From: Siphonodentalium dalli
Lineage: Eukaryota; Mollusca; Scaphopoda; Gadilida; Siphonodentaliidae
DNA: 64,000 nucleotides
Assembly: GCA_032622095.1 (NCBI GenBank)
Contig: CP136069.1
Coordinates: 50,512,760 to 50,576,759, forward strand
Direction: 5' to 3'
Part shown: positions 43,738 through 54,355 of the stretch, one piece after another
How positions within the stretch are numbered: position 1 is the first letter of the stretch
How the letters are laid out: every line of letters starts with the position of its first letter
The notes under the pieces: model-generated
Databases searched by the model: none
Seen by the model: only the letters and a program-made list of their open reading frames with translations
What the model was told of the DNA's origin: nothing
Translations under genes and position numbers: made by a program

Positions 43738-43928
43738 AGCCAATAAATCTATGGTCTCCAGTTACTAGTGGTCCAACTCCTAGGTATGGAATGCCCCCAG
43801 TCATTGTATCAGAAGCTTCTGACGGCAAATCGACATGGCAGGCCACATCCAGTATAGGTTTTTTAGCCCCCGCCACGAAGACAGCCTCTGTAACATCATA
43901 CACAACACCAGTAACCACCATAGCCAAT
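43738..43928 (+). CDS. Exon 7 (ancestral exon B): Ser/Thr-rich tail
   Basis: Acceptor 'atatattttcag', donor AAT before GTAAGT; 191 nt, phase 1 to phase 0. Residues 324-387 begin EPINLWSPVTSGPTPRYGMP, the parent of the 5' half of the amplified exons, then change after GTC (43,800) into unrelated sequence: IVSEASDGKSTWQATSSIGF and TASVTSYTTPVTTIAN. Many Ser/Thr residues suggest a flexible, possibly glycosylated or phosphorylated stretch depending on topology. Confidence 0.8.
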
Positions 43929-43989
43929 GTAAGTATTTATGGTACATCTACAGCAGACATCCTGCTGTCTGCATACATCCATTTGTCTG

Positions 43990-44581
43990 CAATGTTCACG
44001 CTGGCGGCCATTTTAGCCATTGGCGAAAATAAATTGTAATTGGCGAAAATAAATTACCATATGGCGAAAAAAATGGCTAAAATAATGTCCTCCCAATTGT
44101 GTCCAGACTGTGTCCAGACATGGAGGCGATTATAAAAACGCCAGCTCAGTACTCGGTACATCACGCACACCTACATCCACACAACAAAAGCGTTTGCACC
44201 TCGTGTATGTTATAGGACCCAATGTGCTTGGAGCAATTAGTAACAGGTGTGCATTGGTGTTGATTTCATATCGTGTCAATGGAAACGCTTTGTGTTGTAA
44301 GAAAAACAACTTGTGAGTGGGTATCAGGGAATGATGCTTTAAGTATCCAGGGTTTTCATTGCAAGTCACATTTCCAAAATGAATCGTAAGAGAAAGCTAG
44401 ATTTCAGTGACCATATTACATTGGTATTGTTTTATTTTGAAAATAAAATGTAATAAACATTCAATTTATCTCAAAATATGTTCCAAAATAAGTGGCTAAA
44501 GCAAATGCAAAGTGGCTAAAAAAAATGTCGCATTTGGATAAAAGAATGGCTAAAGGAATTTCTGGGCCAGCGTGAACGCTG
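43990..44581. mobile_element. hAT-type MITE with perfect 8-bp duplication
   Basis: CAATGTTCACGCTGG and its inverted partner CCAGCGTGAACGCTG bound 592 bp. TTTGTCTG is duplicated exactly at 43,982-43,989 and 44,582-44,589. The subterminal sequence has 'ggctaaa' and 'ggcgaaaataaatt' repeats. A diverged left half of the same family is at 49,601-49,760. Located 61 bp into intron 7. Confidence 0.85.
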
Positions 44582-44589
44582 TTTGTCTG

Positions 44590-45251
44590 TCATGTCCATC
44601 AGGCTTGATAACTCGATCAAATATGAAAAATTTCAATAATTTTTGGTATTCAAGTTGCTTTCCACAATATCTCAAATTAGTGAGCAAAACATTTTTGTCG
44701 CGATTTTATGCATCGACGTATGCATGCATATAGACATAGGTCGATGATAAACCTACATGAGAATGCATATCAGTTTTAGTTGCGATGCAGGGTACAAATA
44801 GGTAAGAATTATCTGAGTGACCCAAATAATAGTGCGGGTGGGGAAACAACAATTCTTACCGATATTCCCAACTTTATCAATCTCCAATGCAATGCAATGG
44901 TTGAACACAATTTGACAATATGACCCACGATGACGTCATCAAGGGAACTTCCCCAAACACTAAACGATAAACACGTCACAAAAATGTCATTTGGGCTTGT
45001 TCTGAATGTGACAGGTCATCATGGTAATCTTCAGCAGGGCTGAGTGCAACACAAAGTATCACGCCGTGAACATACGCTACCGGTACTTTGAAGTTGCCGA
45101 CATCGGCTATCAAATTGTAAACTCCACCCATCGCCTGGTGTCCGGGCACTGAGGTGTCTTCCAACACATACCTGCCCTTGAAATAATTTCAGCACGCACC
45201 AAGTTATGACGGAACGTTTTTTTAATATTTTTATTCAATAAAGTAAAATGG
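44590..45251 (+). repeat. Intron 7: fragment of the 'gataactcgatcaaa' tandem family, then unique sequence
   Basis: 44,600-44,720 matches one module of the tandem family that resumes at 46,085. The remainder is unique apart from the minus-strand frame at 44,976-45,190. Confidence 0.5.
44976..45190 (-). CDS. Possible minus-strand exon or gene relic
   Basis: On the minus strand the frame reads FKGRYVLEDTSVPGHQAMGG, then VYNLIADVGNFKVPVAYVHG and VILCVALSPAEDYHDDLSHS before a stop at 44,976. Composition (balanced Gly, Val, Asp and His, few low-complexity codons) looks more protein-like than its surroundings. 'ttatttcaag' upstream could be an acceptor, but there is no ATG, no clear polyadenylation signal and no recognised homology. 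It could be chance, a relic, or a terminal exon of an antisense gene. Confidence 0.25.
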
Positions 45252-46082
45252 ACATTCTAAGGCAGCGATTGGCATTGACACGAAGTCGTGGAAATCACAG
45301 TGATTCTCCTTTTATCTGTGGAATTTAATGAGATCCTTAATTAAGGCTTATAGACATATTGTTTTAACTTTCGGTGTGACAACCCAGCCAGCAGGAGTCA
45401 TCATTTAATTAATAGATATTATACCAATGCCGTGAATCATGCGTCAAAAACACGAACATTGCACTTGTATTAAAAAAATATAAACTCGCATTTATAAACA
45501 CATGGGATGATATACTTATTTTTTTTATAGATGATTTTCCAATATCATCATATTTCTCTTGCTATTCCACATAGTTCAAATCATTTTGGATTTATTCCGT
45601 ACCCCCCGCTCCGATTTTCAGAAATAAACCACGAATAAAGCATGTAATTGACTATCCTACGACATTTCCAGCTACGATTTTTACGTACACACGACTGCGA
45701 TTACGTCGCAAGTGGAGGTTATCAAGGATACGCCACGATTTCGCATCTAAAATCAAACGGTGCTTGATACTATTTTTTAACTTGCGACATTGTCGTCAGC
45801 ATGCGCAATCCAACTATCGGTTACTTCCAGCCTCGACGGAAATCTTTCCACTTACGATTGAATCGTTGACTGAACGTTTACTAAATGCATCCCTTCAAAG
45901 AGTTCCATGAAAATCACCGCGGTATTCAAAACATTTATCGCGGTGCCCGCTATCAGACCGCGGTATCCTTACCGCCCGATACCGTAACTCCACCGCTGTG
46001 ACCGTCTCGATACCGCTACCGTTTATTACCGGTATCGCCGCGGTCATGACCGGGGTATCACCCCGTTTTTCTGGTCAATTAC
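45252..46082. mobile_element. Element related to 18,048-18,405 (ccgcggta-rich)
   Basis: The right end 'ggtatcaccccgtttttctgg' and 'gtcaattact' matches the right end of the copy at 18,048, and 'gattctccttttatctgtgga' near 45,303 matches 'gattttccttatatctgtgga' there. The segment 45,920-46,060 is dense in 'ccgcggta', 'taccgc' and 'accggtatc'. The left boundary is unclear. Confidence 0.5.
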
Positions 46083-46440
46083 TTTGAGAATAGCGGTATA
46101 CAAGCTGCTTGCCACAGTATCTCAAATCAGTGGGTAAACCATGTTTATCCCAATTTTTTGGCCTGAGTTATGGCCCTTCTATTGTAAATTTTCTCCAATA
46201 TTTTTCCGTCTGGCTTGATATCTCCCAACAAATATGTACCAATTTCAATAATTTTGGTACACAAGTTGCTTGCCACTCTGTCTCAAATTAATACGAAAAT
46301 CATGTTTATCCCAAAACATACGAGGCCATGCAGAAAGATGTCCACAGATGGTGAATTTAGTGATGCTTTCCTGCTGTGTGGGGTAGCATTACTAAATTCA
46401 CCCTCTGGGCACCTCATTCTGCAAATATCCAGCACCCCTG
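46083..46440. repeat. Tandem-family module followed by a hAT-hairpin fragment
   Basis: 46,085-46,300 repeats 'caagttgcttgccac', 'tctcaaat' and 'catgtttatcccaa' twice, about 180 bp apart. 46,310-46,440 carries 'gtgaatttagtgatgct...ctgctgtg' and 'tagcattactaaattcaccctctgg' ending 'ctgcaaatatccagcacccc', a decayed member of the hairpin family. Confidence 0.6.
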
Positions 46441-47500
46441 AGTTTATATAAAAACATTCAACTACATTTAGGCCAGAATTTTTTTTTTATTTGAGTCTCT
46501 GAAATTGTACATTCATTTAATCTGATATAAAAATTACATTCTGCTACTTGTATTTGACATAGAGGTTATCTATAACGTTTGAATGCCTCTGACTGTTCAC
46601 AATTGTCTATAAATTGACACTTAAAACATGTGATCCTAAATTTCCGCCAGTGCCTTTCAATTATTGTGGAGTTACAATTAGTACACCAGACTGTGATGAT
46701 CAGCTAATCATTTTCTTCAATGTAGTCATCTACTTAATGTGCTATGTCACTAGTATATGATTGCATGATAGTCAATTTAGACATTACACACTACACAGAG
46801 ATATGTTAAGAGTTCATGTATTTTGCAATTAATGCTCAATACATTTGGACATGTCAGCTGGACATGTTGGTAAAAACATACTAAAATAATTTGGATTTTT
46901 TTTTTTTGGTCATAATATCAAAAAATGAAATAAAACGTCATATGTGGCCATTTATTTCAATGCGGCTATTTAATTCAATGCGGCATTTAATTCAATGCAG
47001 CCATTTAAAGTAATTTGAAACACTCTGGTAGGGTGATCAAATAGAAATGGAGAATAATCTTGCTCAAAGTAGTTAATATTTTACGAATATTAATCCAAAT
47101 TGACAGCACACCTCGCCATTCATATAGATTAATTCAATGCAATGACTCTCGATGGCAAAATCATTTGCGTTAGTTTATCGCCGATAGTTGCATCCCGAAT
47201 CTGATGTATACCGGTATATTTATCAATTGAGCGTAGTTCAGACAATGTTTACTATGGTGTGGTATGGTCAATTTCTGTAAATTTTCGATTATGTTAGTAG
47301 AATGCCACATTCCACAGGTTGGCATAGCACCTGAATACTAACTTATCAATTTCACGCACCCGAACAAGTCCATAATTATAATATGTCTTTAATTCAATGC
47401 AGCCATTTAATTCAATGCAGCGGTGTCTGAAACTCATATAATATTTATTATTTGGCCTTACCAGTTTGCTTTTATTTGGAGCTTCGTCCACTACTTTATT
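46441..47500 (+). other. Intron 7, AT-rich part
   Basis: 'tttaattcaatgc' occurs several times (about 46,960-47,020, 47,130 and 47,390-47,425), a loose repeat. No exon is supported. The minus-strand frame at 47,294-47,641 runs into the next element. Confidence 0.45.
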
Positions 47501-48469
47501 GTCCCCCGAAATTTTCGGAGGACTATTGTAATCAGCCGCATCCGTGCGTCCGTTCGTCTGTGCATGCGTCAGTCCGTCCGGAGTAATAACTCCAGTAATG
47601 ATCATCCGATTTGATTGAAACTTGGTATGTAGGTGTTTCAACCAAGAACACAGGTGCTCTGCAATTCTGGGTTTGATCCGATGTTCTTTTATGAAGTTAT
47701 TTCCCTTTTTTCAACTTTTTTTTTACTTAGAATATTTCTCACTTTTTCGGTTTCCGGATGATATCTCAAGTTTGGATCCTTTAATTGCAAATTAATGTGG
47801 ATCAGTCATATCAAGATACAGGTTGAGTTCGAATTTGAGTTTGATCCGATGATTTTTCCTAGAGTTGTGGACTTTTTTCGACCTAGAAAATTCAATTTTT
47901 CATCTTTTTTCTTTGGTTTCCGGATGATAACTCAAGTTTGGACTGTTCAATTGAAAATTCCGTTTTTTTTGTGAGTCATTGATATCAAAATACAGGTCAA
48001 GTTCGAATTTGAGTTTGATCCGATGATTTTTCTCAGAGTTATGGGCTTTTTGACTTGGAAAATTCAAATTTTCTTGTTTTTTCTTTGGTTTCTGGATGAT
48101 AACTCAAGTTTGGATTGTTTAATTGGAAATTCTGTTTTTTTGTGTGTCGTTCATATCAAAATACAGGTCAAGTTCGAATTTGAGTTTGATCCAATTATTT
48201 TTCCCAGAGTTATGGGCCTTTCGACTTTGAAAAAACATTTTTTATAATTTTCTGTTTGAGGGTGTAATCAACTCCTCCTACAGTTTTGATCGTAGATAAC
48301 TGAAACTTCAGAGTATTGTTACCCACATATTGGAGATGTGCAACATGTATATAGATGATGGAAATATTATTTCTTTACGGATTTATTAACCCTTTCGACT
48401 GAGAACATTTCAACATATTTTTTAATTTCTTTAACAAAGCAGCGTCGACTTGCCACGTTTTCGGGGGAC
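47501..48469. mobile_element. GTCCCCCGAAA-termini element, copy 2
   Basis: It begins GTCCCCCGAAATTTTCGG and ends TTTTCGGGGGAC; the interior holds (cgtccgtt)n and modules of 'gataactcaagtttgga', 'caagttcgaatttgagtttgatcc' and 'gagttatggg' at about 165-170-bp spacing. The last 220 bp match copy 1 (449-1,120) closely. It stops 35 bp before an exon, so the sequence continuing from its right end ('gctgaccttttattt') forms part of that exon's pyrimidine tract. Confidence 0.75.
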
Positions 48470-48504
48470 ACTGTGGTTGGCTGACCTTTTATTTTCTTTT
48501 GCAG

Positions 48505-48563
48505 GCTTATCAGAGTGATATTCAAACTAACGATACCATGGCAACTACTGGTTCCACTTCACA
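48505..48563 (+). CDS. Exon 8: short Thr-rich exon
   Basis: Acceptor ttttattttcttttgcag, donor TCACA before GTAAGT; 59 nt, phase 0 to phase 2. Residues 388-406 read AYQSDIQTNDTMATTGSTS, with a split Gln codon at the junction. The exon end and donor are duplicated in tandem (see next entry). Phase 2 agrees with the exon at 52,145. Confidence 0.6.
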
Positions 48564-48707
48564 GTAAGTAATCAAATCAGAGTGATATTAAAACTAACGA
48601 TACCATGGCAACTACTGGTCCCATATCACAGTAAGTAATCAAATCAGAGTGATATTAAAACTAATGATACCATGGCAACTACTGGTTCCATATCACAGTA
48701 AGTAATC
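48511..48707. repeat. 67-bp tandem triplicate spanning the exon 8 donor
   Basis: 'cagagtgatatt' recurs at 48,511, 48,578 and 48,645, and each copy ends 'atcacagtaagtaatc' or 'cttcacagtaagtaatc'. Three GTAAGT donors therefore follow one another. Reading through the first donor meets TAA at once, so the first is probably used; the two others could be decoys or could splice from a pseudo-exon. Confidence 0.85.
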
Positions 48708-50642
48708 ACACTGTTTTACAGGCTTGTGAGCAGATTTATTTACTTCAGGATTGAGTCGGAAGTCTCTCCCGAATTATAGCCCCATCTCCACACTCTCGAT
48801 CTGGAAACTGTTTCTCCCGTATTCAGTAAATTGAAAGACTAATATATCCTCTACACATGCAGCTAACTGATTTACATACAGGCTGCAATCGATACAATCC
48901 GGTTCCGCTTTTGATGTCTAGTTTGGTGTTATATCATCATGTTCGATAGCACAAAATACGCTGTTTTTGAATATCTGTTCTCTTTTTCAAGAATGGACAA
49001 GTTACTAAATCCAATTTTTGGAGCATCAATTAGAATTGTTTTTTGTCACAAGAATACCACAACAATGCCAGACAATTTAGGTTGGGATGAGAAATTCAGG
49101 ATTATGTTGATGAAAAAGTTGTCTCATATTCAATTATGCGATTTAATCGCTTGTGTCATGTGTATAATTCCTATAAATATCATTTACGTCTAACTATTAA
49201 CTCCGATAATAGTTATATTCACCATTTGCTATCTAAATCTCGGAAAGTTTGTGCGGATTGTTTACCTTGCGCAGGGCATTGAATTTTTAATTTCATGCAC
49301 GCGATTCACAATTTACAACAAATTTAAAGGACAACTTTGAGTAAAATAGATGTTGTATTGTGCCATGGTAAGATATATTATATATCTATATATATATAAA
49401 AGAGTAGGATCTGTCCATCTACCGCAGATCGTTTTTTCCGGTCTGGTCCCCATCCCTATCAATTAACACCTCATACTGAGCCAGTGACTCCACCCATTAT
49501 AGTGTAGCTAGAGTGCTTATGTCCCCCAATTTCTGTGCTGAATTTAGTCCAAATATCTGAAATATACTTCCAACATGATATTGCATGCTGACTCGGTGCT
49601 CTGTGTTCACGCTGGATCGAAGAATCTTTTGGCCAATTTTTTGGATATTTCTGATGATTTTTTTTAGCCAAATTAAAAATACTTTGGCCAAATTAGGCAA
49701 AAAACAAAAGGGTTTTGATTTTCAGGCATAGCCCGCGTTGGGCAATTTTATTCTGATTTTGGATTCTCACATAGTTGTAAACCGGTAACACGAAAATAGG
49801 AAACTGTCACACGGAAATTAGTTATGTTTCAAATATCGAATAGGAAATAAATACAAAGGTGTATGTGTGGATATTCAACAAAAGACCATAGGTAACGATA
49901 ACTATCAGGTATATTGTCACCACAGGCTCTGCAAACCCCCAAGTTTATTGGTAAATTGTGTTGAATATTTCGATCTGCGGTCAGCACATATTCGGGAACG
50001 CAATAAAAACTCAGTTTAACAATCTGTGTATATTGGCAATGTTTTTGAAGTTTTATAACCAATAAATTAGCAATATTGTCCATCATCCATTGTATATACA
50101 CGTACATATACAGTCTCTAATTAGTCGGCGGAATAAGTGAACCAAGACTTTCTATGATAGTTTGGAAGATCACTTTATCTATTCGTTTCGACTGTATTTA
50201 CACTCTGTATTTTTATATGAATTGGATATGTAGTTCTGATGTTGTTACAATGAATGTGCCGATATTAAAATCATATCAATATATAAATCATTCTAGGTAA
50301 TCCCTAGATGATGTACGGGTAGTACAATGTCATAATTTGTCATTCTTTTTATCAGATTAAATTAGTTTATATCCATTACAAACATTTTATGGACCTGGGA
50401 AGGTATAATAACCCATGCTTACTATGCCAGTATGCAGGCAGAAAAAATATAAAAAATGAAAATAAAAACCTTGCGCTTGCTTTGATTTTCAAAAAAAATT
50501 GCCTGAGAATCAAATATTATTATTTTTTGGCCTTAAATCCTCATTTTCTGGTCTCATAATTTATGAATATTTCTGTTTTATTTAATATCTTAACATTCTA
50601 TATAATTATGTCCATACCTTCAGATACCGTGTCTAGACTTCT
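48708..50642 (+). other. Intron 8, first part
   Basis: Mostly unique AT-rich sequence. About 49,601-49,760 is a partial relative of the hAT MITE at 43,990 ('gttcacgctggatcg', 'ttggccaattttttgg', 'agccaaattaaaaa'). (TA)n lies at about 49,377-49,400. Minus-strand open frames near 49,471-50,107 have no support. Confidence 0.45.
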
Positions 50643-51040
50643 TTAACTCTTTACCCAACAAACCGGCCAAAACCGGCCAAATAAAGCTTCAACAGCCTAA
50701 AATATCTTCGGTCTGTCTCAATAGAACCATACAAATATGGATATCATTGGAACCGGCTCCTTGACCACATTGTGATAGTTACAGTTATGCCCTGTGCCAA
50801 TGCATTCTCTTATATATGCGAGTCGACCATAGGTCGCCTCGCATATATAAGAGAATGCATTGGCTTAAAAAAAATCTTTTTTTACCATTTTTTCTTACAA
50901 TCTTTAACAATTTTATAATTTTTAATGTGTTAAGCCAATGCATTCTCTTATATATGCGAGGCGACCTATGGTCGACTCGCATATATAAGAGAATGCATTG
51001 GCACAGGGTCAAAAAAACGTTCTGTTGGGTAAAGGGTTAA
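50643..51040 (-). mobile_element. piggyBac-type MITE, copy 6, reverse orientation
   Basis: TTAACTCTTTACCCAACA to TGTTGGGTAAAGGGTTAA with both hairpins; orientation as in 8,131-8,520. The spacer is shortened on one side. Confidence 0.85.
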
Positions 51041-51393
51041 TCTCACTATTGTTACACTACAGTATACCACTACCCATCATTTATCATTTAATCTCACTAT
51101 TGTTACACTACAGTATACCACTACCCATCATTTATCATTTGGCCTTCGTGTTAATTCTCATCACTGTTTTATTACATTGTTTGATAGCGCAGTGCCGTGA
51201 GTGCCTTTTGCTGTATCACCTGATCAATTAGCAGATGATCATGCCATAAATATGATTCTCATGTTGCTCTAGTTAGATTTCCGGTTTTAGGGTAACAAAA
51301 ACTTTGGCCAAAAGTTTTGCCAAATGATATTTGTTTCGACCATTTTCGAAATAAAATGGCCATTGGCCAATTTGGCCTATGACACACCATGAA
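51041..51393 (+). repeat. 51-bp direct duplication and spacer
   Basis: 'taatctcactattgttacac' through 'cccatcatttatcatt' occurs at 51,038 and again at 51,089. The rest shows 'ttggccaaaagttttgcc' motifs akin to the hAT-type element that follows. Confidence 0.65.
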
Positions 51394-51958
51394 CAGGGTT
51401 CGCGCCGGACCTAAATTTACATTTGCCAAATAATTTGCCAAATGAAAATATTTTTTGCCAAATTATTTTAGCAATTGCCAAATGCTATCCCTGATAGTAT
51501 CTTTTTCTGCAACATTAAGTCTTTTGTTTCGACACTCGCGGTTTGAACGACTTTTGATATCGATAGAAAAGTTAATATATAATTAAACTTGCATCTATTG
51601 CGATTTATCATACAACAATAAGCCAACCACCTAACAATACAATGGTAGAAGGGTTTCTCCATCAGAAGGGCACATCACAGGAGGATTAGTAATCCCTCCA
51701 ACCATCAGTACTAATGCTATGAGATTAACTGCATTTTAATAGGGGTGTTAACTTTCCCTAAACCTTATATAACACCACTAATACAATTATGTTGTAAGAG
51801 TTTCCTGAAATTTACGGTATTGATTGACCAATATTTGTTAAATTGCTTGAGGAACTAATAAGTGACTTGCCAAAACTTTTGCCAAATGAAAATATTTTTT
51901 GCCAAATGTGAATTATTTTTGCCAATGGCAAATTTGGCAAGTGGCAGCGCGAACCCTG
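51394..51958. mobile_element. hAT-type MITE (CAGGGTTCGCGC termini)
   Basis: CAGGGTTCGCGCCGG at the left and CAGCGCGAACCCTG at the right are inverted repeats in the CAGGG...CCCTG style of hAT elements. The flanking 8-mers accatgaa and agcatgaa differ at one base. Subterminal sequence is filled with 'gccaaat' repeats (possible transposase binding clusters). It ends 186 bp before exon 9. Confidence 0.8.
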
Positions 51959-52144
51959 AGCATGAACCATGTTGGTGCTCCAGCCCTTAACTGTGAAAAA
52001 AGGCAATGCATTAGAAAAAGCAGTAGAAGCCAATATAGAATTTCATGCAATTCTGAAGAAATGTTGCAGAAGAAAACTGACAATTTCAAGGGCTGTACAA
52101 ATTTTATGCTCTGTCCATCTATTTAAAGCCATTGAATGTTCCAG

Positions 52145-52292
52145 ATCTGTACAAGGCTTGTCGAACCAGACAGAAATCGACATACCATTCATACCATTTG
52201 GGCCCCCTCTGGTGTCAAAGTTTGGGCCAATAAGTCGCTTCACCAAGGCGAGGATGAGGAACACGGACCCTGTGCAGGTCATAGCGGAAGAG
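52145..52292 (+). CDS. Exon 9
   Basis: Acceptor 'cattgaatgttccag', donor GAAGAG before GTGAGT; 148 nt, phase 2 to phase 0. Residues 407-456 include SVQGLSNQTEIDIPFIPFGP, VSKFGPISRFTKARMRN and DPVQVIAEE. The reading frame is open far upstream (to 51,969), so the acceptor is chosen because its phase fits exon 8; another acceptor cannot be excluded. The pyrimidine tract is weak. Confidence 0.5.
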
Positions 52293-52375
52293 GTGAGTAA
52301 CCAGTTAACCAATGGACTTTCCCCATTCAGTAATAAAAGTAGATCATGGAATGGGCTATTCTTCATTTGTAGGGA

Positions 52376-52475
52376 TATTAACCCTTTCTATACTAAATGG
52401 ATTCTTCCATTCGGTTATAAAAGTATACTCTGGAATGGTCTATTATTCGTCTGTAGTACAGACATGTATATTTGA
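52376..52475. repeat. Dispersed 'aaatggattctccc' repeat, copy 2
   Basis: 'ttaaccctttctatactaaatgg' and 'ataaaagtatactctggaatgg' match copies at 18,830, 53,345 and 54,620. Confidence 0.65.
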
Positions 52476-52757
52476 GAAGTCACGCAAGGTTGAGGTTCGA
52501 GGTGGCTTTGCATGATGATCGTAATTATTTTCAGAATATGGGACGATGAAAAGTATCTTCTTCACAATACAATCCATTCACTGTTCAAAGCTTTTTGACT
52601 GTCCTTAATCATTATCATAATTCTATTGACTGCTCAGCATAATATTAATGCCTCCCCAAGTTGAGCTACAGTGTCATTGACACTTTCATTAAATATATAT
52701 TGTGAATTTCACAGCTAATGTACTAGTTAATCCCATCAGACAAACGTGTATGTAAGT

Positions 52758-53350
52758 TTAAACAAAATTTTAACTCAAAGCCTTTGAGCTCATGGTCTCC
52801 TGCGAAATGGAGTTGATAGTGTTTAACCCTTTACCCAACAAAACGGACAAAAACGCCCAAATAAAGCTTCAACAGCCTAAAATATCTTCGGTCTGTCTCA
52901 ATAACACCATACAAATATGGATATCATTGGAACCGGTTCATTGACCACATTGTGATGGTTACAGTTATGCCCTGTGCCAATGCATTCTATTATATATGCG
53001 AGTCGACCATAGGTCGCCTCGCATATATAAGAGAATGCATTGGCCTAAAAAAATTATTTTTATAACTTTTTACCTTTTTTTCTTACATTCTTTAACAATT
53101 TTATAATTTTTTCTTACATTTTTTAACATTTTTAAAAATATTTTTCTACATTCTTTGACAATTTTATCATTTTTAATATGTGTTAAGCCAATGCATTCTC
53201 TTATATATGCGAGGCGACCTATGGTCGACTCGCATATATAAGAGAATGCATTGGCACAGGGCCGTTCTGTTGGGTAAAGGGTTAAACAAAATTTTAACTC
53301 AAACCCTTTGAGTTCATGGTCTCCTGCGAAATGGAATTGATAGTGTTTAA
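52758..53350. repeat. 69-bp direct repeats flanking a piggyBac-type MITE
   Basis: 52,758-52,826 and 53,282-53,350 are near-identical: both begin TTAAACAAAATTTTAACTC and end GATAGTGTTTAA. The MITE lies exactly between them with shared TTAA ends. Either a tandem duplication preceded insertion at the junction TTAA, or transposition was accompanied by duplication. Confidence 0.8.
52823..53285 (-). mobile_element. piggyBac-type MITE, copy 7, long spacer
   Basis: Both TTAA termini and both hairpins, with an expanded AT spacer of about 140 bp made of repeated 'ttcttacattctttaacaattttat' phrases. The 3' segment shows 'aaacggacaaaaacgcccaa', a diverged form of the 'ccggccaaaaccggcc' motif. Confidence 0.85.
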
Positions 53351-53530
53351 CTCTGTATGTATTAAATGGATTCTCCCATTCAGTTATAATGTAAACATTG
53401 GAACATTCTGTTATTCAGATCAGGAAATCTAAGTAGATTTAATACAGACAGACAAATATAATACAAGTCATTTGTTGAACTTATTATCTGAACATTTCCT
53501 GAAAAAGAACGGGTTAAGAATTAAGCAGAA
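53345..53530. repeat. Dispersed 'aaatggattctccc' repeat, copy 3
   Basis: 'ttaaatggattctcccattcagttata' and 'cattggaacattctgttattc', then 'gaacttattatctgaacatttcc', as in the other copies. Confidence 0.6.
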
Positions 53531-53659
53531 ATTTATTAAATGTTTTCAGTTTTTTATTAACTGATTTTTAATTTATTCTTTACAGTACGCTACGTTTTGA
53601 CTAGAAATTTGATGGGGGGGAAAAAACAATTATTGTCAACACATCCAATTGATTAATGC

Positions 53660-54090
53660 CAAGGCTGCAAATAGCGTGTCTGTCATTTTCAGAATGAGGT
53701 CCCCAGAGGGTGAATTTAGTGATGCTATCCCGCACAGCGGGCTAGCATCACCAAATTAAACCTCTGGGAACCTCATTCTGCTATGGTAGACCTAGGATCA
53801 GATTGAAGTTCCCCAGTTGAAGTTGATGATGTTCACCCATTGGGCACCTCGATTATGCATTTTATCTTCTGCAAATTAGGGGATATAGAAACTTCCCCGA
53901 AGGGAAAACGTAACTAAAATAAAATGTTAATTTGATACTATAGATACTTCCCAGAAGATGAGGCCTAAACAGAATGAGGTTCCCAGAGGGTGAATTTGGT
54001 GATGCTAGCCCGCTGTGTGGGATAGCATCACTAAATTCACCCTCTGGGGACCTCATTCTGCAAATGACAGACACGCTACTTGCAGGTTTG
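53660..54090. mobile_element. hAT-type hairpin element with perfect 8-bp duplication
   Basis: CAAGGCTGCAAATAGCG to CGCTACTTGCAGGTTTG, flanked by ATTAATGC at 53,652-53,659 and 54,091-54,098. Two hairpins built from 'gaggtccccagagggtgaat' arms are separated by about 190 bp containing 'cttccccgaagggaa'. It ends 56 bp before exon 10. Confidence 0.85.
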
Positions 54091-54146
54091 ATTAATGCAG
54101 TACCAGTATGAAATCAGTACCACTTATTCTGTTTACAATTATACAG

Positions 54147-54319
54147 AATACAAAAGCTTATACGCCAGTGACAGCTGTGACCCCAATCAATACGAGGCCA
54201 TACCCAATGACATCGCGTGCTCCTAGTCGATACAATCTCCAAGATCGATATGATTACCTGATGGAGGAACCTGAATCAGTCGAGAACATGGCTAGACAAT
54301 CCTCTCGATACTGGAACTC
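54147..54319 (+). CDS. Exon 10: Pro/Tyr/Arg-rich tail
   Basis: Acceptor 'tattctgtttacaattatacag', donor AACTC before GTAAGT; 173 nt, phase 0 to phase 2. Residues 457-513 read NTKAYTPVTAVTPINTRPYP, then TSRAPSRYNLQDRYDYLMEE and SVENMARQSSRYWN. The YDYLMEEPE cluster could be a tyrosine-phosphorylation or sorting motif if the tail is cytosolic (inference). The exon is flanked at 56 and 36 bp by two hAT-type hairpin elements. Confidence 0.75.
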
Positions 54320-54355
54320 GTAAGTTTTTCTTCACAGGACGGTCTTACTTTGTGT

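Noticed and set aside
50785-51040. Open frames on both strands such as those with repeated 'RIYKRMHW'
   Set aside because: They translate the hairpin arms of a non-coding MITE; the same peptide appears at each copy and on both strands.
51969-52144. Upstream extension of exon 9 to an ATG at 51,969
   Set aside because: It overlaps the flank of the hAT-type MITE, would need a separate start, and the acceptor at 52,144 matches the phase of exon 8.
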